A stretch of 61,579 nucleotides of DNA, taken from an uncultured Lachnospiraceae bacterium (GTDB lineage: Bacteria > Bacillota > Clostridia > Lachnospirales > Lachnospiraceae). Location of the stretch: positions 1-61,579 of the forward strand of contig CAMNXA010000017.1 of NCBI GenBank assembly GCA_946566685.1, written 5' to 3'. Under the pieces are notes generated by a model, which saw nothing but the letters and a program-made list of their open reading frames with translations, made no database searches and had not been told where the DNA came from. The translations under genes were made by a program, and so were the position numbers. Positions within the stretch are counted from its first letter, which is position 1; each line of letters opens with the position of its first letter. Below are positions 44,537 to 52,447 of the stretch, piece by piece.

Positions 44537-45388
44537 ATGGAAAAACAATATGCGTACAGCAAAATCAAAAGCAGGATTAGTTGGATTGTGGCAATCTTAC
44601 TGGCCGTAATCGTGACATTTATGGCAGTCATGCCTTTTATATTCATGGTATTTAATTCCTTTAAGGGGAAATTTGAGATGCTCACCAAAGGCGTGTTTTC
44701 GCCACCGGAAAAGCTGAATTTTTCGAATTATCAGGAGGTGCTGAATGGTGGATTTGTACGGTACTTCGGTAACAGTGTGTTTGTATTGTGCATTTCTTTG
44801 CTGTTAGTGCTGTTTATCGCGGCATGTGCAGCATATCCTCTGGCACGTTTTAAATTCCGAATGAACGGATTCATGTATGCGCTTATCGTGGCGTGTATGG
44901 CAATCCCGATTCACATCACTCTGATACCAGTGTTTCAGATGACCAAGAGTCTGAAGATTTATGATACCATCTGGGCGATGATCGGGCCCAATGTGGCTTT
45001 TGCCCTGCCGATTTCCGTGTTCATCCTCACCAGCTTCATGATGGGGATTCCGCGGGAGATAGAAGAGTCGGCGGAGATAGACGGCTGTAACAAGTACAGG
45101 ATGTTCTTTACGATGATTCTGCCGCTTGCAAAGCCTGGGCTGTCCACACTGGCAATTTATAATGGCGTGAATATCTGGAATGAGTTCAGCTTTGCCTATA
45201 CGCTGACACAGTCACCGAAGAACAGGACACTACCTTTGGCCGTATGGGATTTTCAGGGGCAGTATTCCATGAATACGCCGATGATCATGTCGGTATTGAC
45301 CCTGACGGTGCTACCGATGATCATTCTGTTTATCTTTGCCCAGGATAAACTGGTAAAAGGCATGACGGCCGGGGCGGTCAAAGGATAG
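44537..45388 (+). CDS. ABC sugar transporter permease 2 (CUT1)
   Basis: A 283-residue permease and partner of the previous one. It has a first membrane segment near residues 15-38 (IVAILLAVIVTFMAVMPFIFMVF), the docking loop PREIEESAEIDGCNKYRMFFTMI near residue 172 and the family tail KLVKGMTAGAVKG. The start was chosen two codons after the first ATG, because GGAGGG is 7 bases before it but only one base before the other. Confidence 0.9.
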   Translation: MEKQYAYSKIKSRISWIVAILLAVIVTFMAVMPFIFMVFNSFKGKFEMLTKGVFSPPEKLNFSNYQEVLNGGFVRYFGNSVFVLCISLLLVLFIAACAAYPLARFKFRMNGFMYALIVACMAIPIHITLIPVFQMTKSLKIYDTIWAMIGPNVAFALPISVFILTSFMMGIPREIEESAEIDGCNKYRMFFTMILPLAKPGLSTLAIYNGVNIWNEFSFAYTLTQSPKNRTLPLAVWDFQGQYSMNTPMIMSVLTLTVLPMIILFIFAQDKLVKGMTAGAVKG

Positions 45389-45456
45389 AACAGGAGTGTT
45401 GGCAATAAGACACATGAAGGCTGTAGATAACGATATTACACCGGGAGGAGTATGAG

Positions 45457-47214
45457 ATGAACTTCTGGAAAAAGTGGAATAACGATTGGAATTTTGAAAA
45501 GAAGATGGATTACGTCATTATCTGGACAGTTACCGTGATCACAGTGGCGGCAATCGTGATTTCCACCTTTTCCTATATTGTGTCCATTACGGATCAGAAC
45601 AGCCGCTATGTGGCAGAGCAGCTGATGATCCTGGCGGAGGATTATGAGGATAACCTGGAACAGTATAAGGCGCTGGCTACCTCTATTAATTTGGATTCCC
45701 ATGTGCAGAAATTCAGCGAGAGCAAAATGGAGGAAGGAATTTATGAAGAGATGGGGAATGTTTACAGCACATTTCTAAATCTTCTTTACTTACAGCATAA
45801 CGCGAATTTTATTGTCGTGACCAATGAAAAGCTGGGGCAGTTTGTCTATAATGGCAACAATGCGATGAGTGAGAGCGGCTTTGAGACCATGTATGCCAAA
45901 GATTATGAGGAAAGCATACAGGCAAAAACTAAGGGAACTCTGCGGGTTAGCTTTTCCGATAATTATTACCGGGGCAGGAAGTATACGCTGACCCTGTACT
46001 TTCCGGCATATTCTGTGACCAAATTGGAAACCAGTAACGGGATGATCATTGTCAATCTGGATGACGATTTGCTGCAGCGTTTTGGTCAGGGAGACTTGCA
46101 GTACAGTTCCAATCTGTATTTGACGGATGTGGACGGAAATATTGTGTCCACACAGTATGAGGAGACGATAGGAACACAGATTCCGTTCTGGGACAGGATA
46201 AAAGGCAGTCAGGGAATGTTCTGGCGAGACGGTAAACTGGTCAGCTACAGGAAGGTGGACGACTGGAATTTCTATATTATCAATGAAGTCCCGGCCTGGT
46301 CCTTGTACCAGAACTGCTTTGGCACAATACTTGTTCTGGTCATTGTGACACTTGTAGCTACGGGAGTCGCTCTCATGCTGGCAAGGAATATCACCAAAAG
46401 ACTGTATCGGCCAATCAACAAGGTAGTTGCCAAGATGAACGATGTATCCAGAGGAGACCTGAGCACGCGTATTTATGTGGAAGATATGGATAGTGACGGG
46501 CGCAAGCTGGCGGATGGCTTCAATATTATGATGGATGAGATTGACGTCCTGATGGAACAGGTCAAGGAGGAACAGCGCCAGTACGATAAGATGCGCTTCG
46601 TGGCGCTGCAAGCACAGATACAGCCGCATTTTCTGTATAATACGCTGGAATGTATCCACTGGCAGGCGCTGGCGGGCGGCAATGAAGAGATATCCACGAT
46701 GGTCAAAGCATTGGCGCAGTATTACCGCATCTGTCTAAGCGAGGGCAAGGAAATCATTCCGCTTACAATGGAACTGGAACATATCAGAAATTATCTGATC
46801 ATACAGAATATGCGATATGGTAATATCATTTCATTTGAGGAAAATGTGCCGGAAAGTTATGCGTATGTGATGGTGCCGAAACTGACACTTCAGCCTCTTG
46901 TGGAAAATGCAATCTACCATGGCATCCGTGTCAAAGAAGGTGTAAAAGGGAAAATTGAAATAGTGGTATCGGAAAGAGAAGGCAATGTCTGCTTGACAGT
47001 GTCTGACAACGGGGTCGGTATGGAGCCGGATCGGATTGACTATATCAACAGCCATATATCAGAGACAGAGGGTAATATCGGATATGGGATTACGAATATT
47101 AACAAACGGATTGAACTTATGTATGGGGAACAGTATGGGCTGCATTTTCTGCCAAACGAAGGCGGCGGAATCTGTGTGGAGATATGGCTGCCGAAGGAAA
47201 TTGAAAAGCACTGA
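45457..47214 (+). CDS. YesM-type sensor histidine kinase
   Basis: A 585-residue membrane kinase. One membrane segment near residues 24-46, an extracellular sensing region to about 285, a second segment (FGTILVLVIVTLVATGVALML), a HAMP linker, then the LytS/YesM kinase core with phospho-acceptor H391 in QAQIQPHFLYNTLECIHW and ATP-binding LQPLVENAIYHG and DNGVGM. This class senses extracellular sugars or a binding protein in carbohydrate loci. It lies 68 bp after the permease and 17 bp before its response regulator. Confidence 0.93.
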   Translation: MNFWKKWNNDWNFEKKMDYVIIWTVTVITVAAIVISTFSYIVSITDQNSRYVAEQLMILAEDYEDNLEQYKALATSINLDSHVQKFSESKMEEGIYEEMGNVYSTFLNLLYLQHNANFIVVTNEKLGQFVYNGNNAMSESGFETMYAKDYEESIQAKTKGTLRVSFSDNYYRGRKYTLTLYFPAYSVTKLETSNGMIIVNLDDDLLQRFGQGDLQYSSNLYLTDVDGNIVSTQYEETIGTQIPFWDRIKGSQGMFWRDGKLVSYRKVDDWNFYIINEVPAWSLYQNCFGTILVLVIVTLVATGVALMLARNITKRLYRPINKVVAKMNDVSRGDLSTRIYVEDMDSDGRKLADGFNIMMDEIDVLMEQVKEEQRQYDKMRFVALQAQIQPHFLYNTLECIHWQALAGGNEEISTMVKALAQYYRICLSEGKEIIPLTMELEHIRNYLIIQNMRYGNIISFEENVPESYAYVMVPKLTLQPLVENAIYHGIRVKEGVKGKIEIVVSEREGNVCLTVSDNGVGMEPDRIDYINSHISETEGNIGYGITNINKRIELMYGEQYGLHFLPNEGGGICVEIWLPKEIEKH

Positions 47215-47231
47215 AGCAGCGAGGCTCAGAA

Positions 47232-48809
47232 ATGAGGGTTAAAATGAAGTATAAGATTCTAATTGTCGATGATGAGAAGATGATCCGTATGGGTATTAAG
47301 AATGCAATGCCTTGGGAAGAAATGTCCATCGGCGAAGTGTATACGGCATCGTCCGCCAAAGAGGCGGCACAGATGATTGAAGAGCATACGCCGCAAATCA
47401 TGATAACGGATATCAGCATGGCGGAAATGTCGGGATTAGAGCTGGTGGGACAGATTCGGGAAATGCATCAGAATATGCGGATTATCGTATTGACAGGGTA
47501 TGACCGTTTTGAATATGCAAGACAGGCATTGAAGCTACAGGTGCATGACTTTTTGCTCAAGCCAATTGATGAAACCGAACTTAAGAAGAGCATCCTTTCA
47601 CAAGTAGACTGGCTGGAAGAGCGCAGGCTGGAAGAGAAGGAAAACCTGACCGTTAAACGGACGCAGGGCGTCAGGCAGCAGATGGAACTGGAAAGTTTCA
47701 TGCGTGCACTGGTCATGGGCAGTGAGGAGGCGAAGGAGCGTGCAGGGGTGTTTCGTCAGGAGTTTCATTTTGAAGAAGGCCAGATGATGCGGATCGGTAT
47801 TGTGATTCCGGGGATATCCAACGATGAGGATTCAGACAGTGAAGGGTTCCGTATGCAGACGGTGAAACAGATCTGTATCGGGATGATTGACGGACAGAAA
47901 CGGGGAATTACCTTTTCCGATGAGAAGAGGCGGATTGTCATTGCCTTCTTTTGTGATGAAGGTCGAAAAGAAGATGAACTGGCGCAGCAGCTCATCGAGA
48001 TTTTAAACGATGAATTGGAGACAAGGCCGAGGATCATTTGGGGCAGTGTGAAAAAAGGAATTGAAAACTTACGCATTTCATATAATGATGCGATCTTTGC
48101 TTTAGAACATGAGAGAGAAGAGTTTGAAAAACTCTGTGCGGTGGATTGGAGTCGGAAGGGCGAGGATATATTTCAGGATGTATTCCGGGAATTCCGTAAT
48201 GCCTTGGTATATAATGTCAGTGACAAAGAGAAATTACTGCATATTTTTGACCGGTTCAGTGTGGCGGTACAGTCATATAATCTGTCTGCCAAGTATGCCA
48301 GAAGCTGCTGCTTTGAACTGGCCTCATCGGTATATTTTGCGCGGTTCAGCGATACGGGGAATAACAACAACGAGAAACTGAGTGCCTTGATGCAGGCATT
48401 GTCCGGTGCAGACCGGGATAGGGCCTGCCAGGTGACGGCAATGTTTATGGAAAATCTCTTTGATGGAGAGGACGGGGAGGTACATGAACTGATCGGCAAG
48501 GTGAAGCGCAGGATTCATGAGGATCTGGCGGATGATCTGACGGTTGCGAGCCTGGCGGAAGAATTCTATGTGACGCCCAATTATCTGTCCCGGCTTTTTA
48601 AGCGTGTGACAGGGGAAGGGTGCAATGAGTATATTGTCCGTAAGCGTATAGAACAGGCCAAGTCCCTGCTGGCCACTACCACCCTGAAAGTGGGGGAAAT
48701 ATCACTGATGGTGGGATATCGGGACATGAACTATTTTTCCCTGGCATTTAAGAAACATATGGGGGTGTCTCCGGTGAAATACAGGGAGCAGATACAGAAG
48801 AATCTGTGA
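47232..48809 (+). CDS. YesN-type response regulator, AraC output
   Basis: A 525-residue regulator. Receiver domain at residues 6-120 (ILIVDDEKMIRMGI, phospho-Asp D60 in MITDISMAEMSG, VLTGYDRFEYARQAL), a long middle region, and a C-terminal AraC HTH (LADDLTVASLAEEFYVTPNYLSRLFKRVTGEGCNEYIVRKRIEQAK, then VGYRDMNYFSLAFKKHMGVSPVKYR). It pairs with the YesM kinase and should activate the ABC and xylosidase genes upstream. Both ATG 47232 and ATG 47244 have ribosome sites; the choice does not affect the domains. Confidence 0.93.
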   Translation: MRVKMKYKILIVDDEKMIRMGIKNAMPWEEMSIGEVYTASSAKEAAQMIEEHTPQIMITDISMAEMSGLELVGQIREMHQNMRIIVLTGYDRFEYARQALKLQVHDFLLKPIDETELKKSILSQVDWLEERRLEEKENLTVKRTQGVRQQMELESFMRALVMGSEEAKERAGVFRQEFHFEEGQMMRIGIVIPGISNDEDSDSEGFRMQTVKQICIGMIDGQKRGITFSDEKRRIVIAFFCDEGRKEDELAQQLIEILNDELETRPRIIWGSVKKGIENLRISYNDAIFALEHEREEFEKLCAVDWSRKGEDIFQDVFREFRNALVYNVSDKEKLLHIFDRFSVAVQSYNLSAKYARSCCFELASSVYFARFSDTGNNNNEKLSALMQALSGADRDRACQVTAMFMENLFDGEDGEVHELIGKVKRRIHEDLADDLTVASLAEEFYVTPNYLSRLFKRVTGEGCNEYIVRKRIEQAKSLLATTTLKVGEISLMVGYRDMNYFSLAFKKHMGVSPVKYREQIQKNL

Positions 48810-48850
48810 AAGAGACTATGCAGGTTGGAATGGTGGAAAAGAGGATAGGG

Positions 48851-49885
48851 ATGACGGGATTAAAAGGGATATTTGAGGCAGAAAAAGCTGTGTGGATCAG
48901 GAAGAGCCGGGCAGCAGTCTTGACAGGATGTCTGCTGTTGGCAGCGTGTGCATTCGGAGGATGTGGACAGAAAGTACAGGAAGCTATCACAGAAATACCG
49001 GAAATAGAAGAGAACAGCCTCGCCCAATGGAAAGCGTCCCTGGAAGAAGGTGAAATAGACGAATTGAGTGCAGAGAGTATCCGGGGTGTGTCTGTCGTGC
49101 GGGACGGGAAGCCTCTTTTTGCGGTATCCTATGAGCCGAGAACCTATAAGAATACCTTTGACTGCTGGGCGATTTCCGAACCTTACCAGTCGATGGTCGT
49201 GGTAGATACGGAGGCCATGTATGATTATTTCCATGTGCTGGCAGAGATGGAACTTACGCCGGCTGGGGATGTGACCAAAGAGCAGGCTGGTGTTACGGAT
49301 TCTTCGAATACGATTTATGTGGCCTATTATAAAGATCAGACGCCGGAAGGCGGGCAGGCGGCGCCTGACCGCAGCATTTCTTATCGTTTCGGTGGACAAG
49401 ACAGTGCGGGGGATTATTATGTGGAGGCGGATGGTGCGGTTTGGACTGTCAGTGCGGAGACGGTGGAGAAACTTTTTACGGTCAATCCTTATGACTGTAT
49501 CCTGAAAATAGTCGGCGTGGTCGGCGTGGATACCATTTCGAAGGTGGAAGTCATGTTCGGGGACAAAACCCATGAGATGGAAATCAAGGAGGAAAAATTT
49601 AAGATTGATGGAAAGACCGTGGATGATACACGATTCAACGAACTTTATACGGAATTGATGAGCATTTTTATTGAAAAGGAGTTGCTGGAAGCTGTCGGCA
49701 CAGATGGAGAGAGGGAACTTCTCATGACAGTGGTTTACCACCGGAATACATCACAGGCGCCCCGGATTATCCAGCGCTATTATGTGTATGATGAAAATTA
49801 CGCATCGGTGCAGGTGAATGGTACAGAGTTTTTCTTGGTGAGCAGAGAGGCGGTGGAGAGACTGGGGGAGATGTTTGAAGGGTGA
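48851..49885 (+). CDS. Uncharacterised lipoprotein (DUF4340-like)
   Basis: A 344-residue protein with a lipoprotein signal peptide (AAVLTGCLLLAACAFGGC, lipid Cys C38). The mature part is beta-rich with SIRGVSVVRDGKPLFAVSY, an alternating pattern and a KFKIDGKTVDDTRFNELYTEL segment, which loosely recalls the DUF4340 repeat. The function is unknown. The open frame begins 15 codons earlier and overlaps the response-regulator stop, so it is probably translated from the same mRNA; the ATG at 48851 has AGAGG 6 bases upstream and gives the best signal peptide. Confidence 0.6.
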   Translation: MTGLKGIFEAEKAVWIRKSRAAVLTGCLLLAACAFGGCGQKVQEAITEIPEIEENSLAQWKASLEEGEIDELSAESIRGVSVVRDGKPLFAVSYEPRTYKNTFDCWAISEPYQSMVVVDTEAMYDYFHVLAEMELTPAGDVTKEQAGVTDSSNTIYVAYYKDQTPEGGQAAPDRSISYRFGGQDSAGDYYVEADGAVWTVSAETVEKLFTVNPYDCILKIVGVVGVDTISKVEVMFGDKTHEMEIKEEKFKIDGKTVDDTRFNELYTELMSIFIEKELLEAVGTDGERELLMTVVYHRNTSQAPRIIQRYYVYDENYASVQVNGTEFFLVSREAVERLGEMFEG

Positions 49886-49918
49886 GGTTTGGGCCGGGTT
49901 CGTTGTGATACATATTTT

Positions 49919-50059
49919 ATGATGTCTGTAAAGGGAAGTGAAGAATCGATAGGACATTATAATGTATATAAAACAACTTTGGTGGTTAGAAAGACACCAA
50001 AAGGTCTCTATTTATATGATGTTATAAATATAAAAAAAGAAGCAAGTAAGCCGCTTTAG
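49919..50059 (+). pseudogene. Remnant of a mobile-element protein C terminus
   Basis: A 46-codon frame, open back to the preceding stop, ends with VVRKTPKGLYLYDVINIKKEASKPL. The RKTPKG-YLYDV-NIKKE pattern resembles the last residues of large phage or conjugative-element proteins as I remember them. No start with a ribosome site and no upstream portion remain, so I read this as a decayed fragment. Recognition is from memory and moderate. Confidence 0.4.
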
Positions 50060-50268
50060 CCCTAATAGACTGTACGGTAAAAAACTGCTCCTTTTGATAA
50101 TATATTATAAAATGTACAAAGTTATGTCAAGAAAAAGATGAGCAAATTTGATGATAATATATTGCAGATAATCCCCTTGTTCGCAGATTTTTTAGTAAAA
50201 ATATTGACTGAAAGATATGTGTGCTGGCAATGTGTACGGATATGCACATTTGAGATGAAATAAAATTG

Positions 50269-50297
50269 TTGACAACCAAAAGTATATATGATAGTAT
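50269..50297 (+). promoter_or_regulatory. Strong promoter in the 49886-50556 gap
   Basis: TTGACA (50269-50274), 17-bp spacer, TAGTAT (50292-50297). Its transcript would begin near 50304 and carry the foldable region 50404-50467 and element C before the Uma2 gene. Confidence 0.65.
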
Positions 50298-50403
50298 CCT
50301 AACAAAGCATAAATTCTTTGATGTCAAAACGTATTGCACGTATCTCATTATCTAAGAGTTATTTCAGGAAATCTATGCTTTTGAATCCAAATAATATGCA
50401 AAA

Positions 50404-50467
50404 GCAGGAGATTTACTGATAGTCCGGATTTGAAAATCGGATTTTATAAAGTATACCATTCTCCTGC
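50404..50467 (+). ncRNA. Candidate structured RNA upstream of the Uma2 gene
   Basis: An outer stem GCAGGAGA (50404-50411) with TCTCCTGC (50460-50467) encloses an inner hairpin TCC-G-GATTT-GA-AAATC-GGA (50423-50441). A competing small hairpin TCTCC-TGCG-GGAGA can form with the right outer arm, giving a possible two-state switch. It lies about 100 bases downstream of a strong promoter. I know no matching riboswitch class. Confidence 0.4.
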
Positions 50468-50490
50468 GGGAGAAGTAGGTAAATATTATT

Positions 50491-50541
50491 TCGAGTTCGC
50501 GGAGCGAAACTCGAGGAGTTAATTCCATAGGAATTTACTCC
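50491..50541. repeat. Palindromic repeat element C (two hairpins)
   Basis: TCGAGTTCGC-GGA-GCGAAACTCGA then GGAGTTAATTCC-ATA-GGAATTTACTCC, same orientation as element B. The first stem differs from B at several places but stays paired. It ends 15 bp before the Uma2 start codon, so it could also hide or expose the ribosome site. Confidence 0.75.
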
Positions 50542-50556
50542 GGGGGTAGAGAGAAG

Positions 50557-51090
50557 ATGAATGAAAAGGTTGGAAGTGACTGCACAGTCAGGGATATCGA
50601 GGCGCTGCCGGCAGGACAGCGGGCAGAACTAATTGACGGGCAGATATATATGATGGCGAGCCCGGAACGTATACACCAGCAGATTCTTGGGAAATTATAC
50701 AGAATCATTGCTGACTATATTGATGAAAAAGGTGGCGGCTGTGAAATAAACTTGGCGCCTCTGGCTGTGTATATCAATGATGATGAGCGTAATTACGTGG
50801 AGCCGGATATCTTTATCGTGTGTGACCAGAACAAATTGGATACAAAGGGCTGTCATGGCGCTCCTGACTGGATCATAGAGATTCTGTCACCGACCAGTGA
50901 GAAGATGGATCGGAAAATTAAGTTATTTAAATATCGGACAGCAGGTGTGCGGGAGTATTGGATTGTTGATCCGGGCCAGGGGATTGTCGAGGTATATGAT
51001 TTTGAGAAAGGACTGGAAGAGAAGTATTCTTTCCGGGAACATGTGCCAGTGGGGATTTATGGAGGGCTTGAAATAGTTTTAGATGTCTGA
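50557..51090 (+). CDS. Uma2-family PD-(D/E)XK endonuclease
   Basis: A 177-residue protein of the Uma2/DUF820 family. Visible features are RAELIDGQIYMMASPERIHQ at the N terminus, the nuclease residues D84 (YVEPDIF) and E108 (PDWIIEILSP), and KLFKYRTAGVREYWIVDP. Such proteins are common in cyanobacteria and scattered Firmicutes, often in multiple copies; most have no assigned role. It is alone, with GGGGGTAGAGAG before the ATG, behind a structured leader. Confidence 0.88.
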   Translation: MNEKVGSDCTVRDIEALPAGQRAELIDGQIYMMASPERIHQQILGKLYRIIADYIDEKGGGCEINLAPLAVYINDDERNYVEPDIFIVCDQNKLDTKGCHGAPDWIIEILSPTSEKMDRKIKLFKYRTAGVREYWIVDPGQGIVEVYDFEKGLEEKYSFREHVPVGIYGGLEIVLDV

Positions 51091-51146
51091 TCGGGAAGTG
51101 GCCGGGGTAGAAGATGTTTTAGGCTGATGTTTTACAAGATTTCCGG

Positions 51147-51175
51147 TTGAAGCCGTATTCTGCTTATGCTATAAT
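51147..51175 (+). promoter_or_regulatory. Promoter of the carAB operon
   Basis: TTGAAG (51147-51152), 17-bp spacer, TATAAT (51170-51175) with an extended TGC before it. It lies 73 bp before carA. Confidence 0.8.
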
Positions 51176-51247
51176 TAATCGATTATGGAGTTGGGATATA
51201 AATTCCGGGGGAGTAAATTGCATCAGCAGAAGGGACAAGGTCATAAG

Positions 51248-52447
51248 ATGAAAGCATTCTTGATTTTGGAAGACGGCACGGTGTTTGAAGGGATTCACAT
51301 CGGGGCCAGGAAAGAAGTAATCAGTGAGATCGTTTTTAATACGTCCATGGCGGGTTATCTGGAAGTGCTGACGGATCCATCCTACGCCGGGCAGGCCGTG
51401 TGTATGACTTATCCGTTGATCGGCAATTACGGCATATGTATGGACGACATGGAATCGAAGCGGCCCTGGCCGGACGGTTTCATTGTGCGGGAACTAAGCA
51501 GGGTTCCCAGTAATTTCAGATGTGACATTACAATTCAACAATTTCTGGAGCAGAATGGTGTGCCGGGCATCGCCGGAATCGATACCAGGGCTCTTACAAG
51601 GATTCTTCGTGAAAAGGGTACCATGAACGGTATGATCACGACTAACGAGAACTATCATCTGGACGAAATCATTCCCAAGTTAAAATCATATACAACAGGC
51701 AAGGTGGTGGAGCGTGTCAGCTGTACAGAGAAGTATACGCTGTCAGGGACACAGGAACTGACGGAGAACGGGCCGCTTTCAGGAAGCAGTGTTTTTTGCA
51801 GGGAGGACTATGCGGCAGGGATCCGGGAGAAGAAGCCAAGTCTTGTGAGAGAATTAAACGGCAAAGGACTGCGGGTGGCGCTCTTAGACCTTGGCGCCAA
51901 GGATAATATCGCAAAGTCCCTGGCGGCCAGAGGCTGTGAGGTGACAGTCTATCCGGCATGGACTGCGGCGGCGGAAATCCTTGCGGATGAGCCGGATGGC
52001 ATTATGCTCAGTAACGGGCCGGGAGATCCCAAGGAGTGTACTTCTATTATAGAAGAAATCCGTAAACTTTATGAGGCGGATGTACCGATTTTTGCCATCT
52101 GTCTGGGACATCAGCTGATGGCCTTAGCCACCGGGGCGGATACTTTTAAGATGAAATACGGGCACCGAGGCGGAAACCATCCGGTGAAAGATCTTCAGAC
52201 CGGCAGAGTGTACATTTCCTCCCAGAACCACGGTTATGTGGTGGATATGGAGAAGCTGGATCCGAAGGTGGCGGTGCCTGCGTTTGTCAATGTCAATGAC
52301 GGCACCAATGAGGGACTTTCCTACACCGGCAAGAATATCTTTACGGTGCAGTTCCATCCGGAGGCATGTCCGGGACCGCAGGATTCCTCGTATTTGTTTG
52401 ACCGGTTTATAAAGATGATGCGGGAGGAGGAAGTGTGCCATGCCTAA
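51248..52447 (+). CDS. carA: Carbamoyl-phosphate synthase small subunit
   Basis: A 399-residue glutaminase subunit supplying ammonia to CarB. N-terminal KAFLILEDGTVFEGIHIG and GIAGIDTRALTRILREKG are CarA blocks; the amidotransferase half has SNGPGDPK, C285 in FAICLGHQLMALATG and VQFHPEACPGP. The start is the Met behind AAGG rather than the frame opening 21 codons upstream. It overlaps carB by 8 bases. The product feeds pyrimidine or arginine synthesis; neither pathway is encoded next to it and no PyrR-type attenuator is visible. Confidence 0.95.
   Translation: MKAFLILEDGTVFEGIHIGARKEVISEIVFNTSMAGYLEVLTDPSYAGQAVCMTYPLIGNYGICMDDMESKRPWPDGFIVRELSRVPSNFRCDITIQQFLEQNGVPGIAGIDTRALTRILREKGTMNGMITTNENYHLDEIIPKLKSYTTGKVVERVSCTEKYTLSGTQELTENGPLSGSSVFCREDYAAGIREKKPSLVRELNGKGLRVALLDLGAKDNIAKSLAARGCEVTVYPAWTAAAEILADEPDGIMLSNGPGDPKECTSIIEEIRKLYEADVPIFAICLGHQLMALATGADTFKMKYGHRGGNHPVKDLQTGRVYISSQNHGYVVDMEKLDPKVAVPAFVNVNDGTNEGLSYTGKNIFTVQFHPEACPGPQDSSYLFDRFIKMMREEEVCHA

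Noticed and set aside
45790..46659. 289-codon minus-strand frame inside yesM
   Set aside because: Antisense shadow of the kinase gene.
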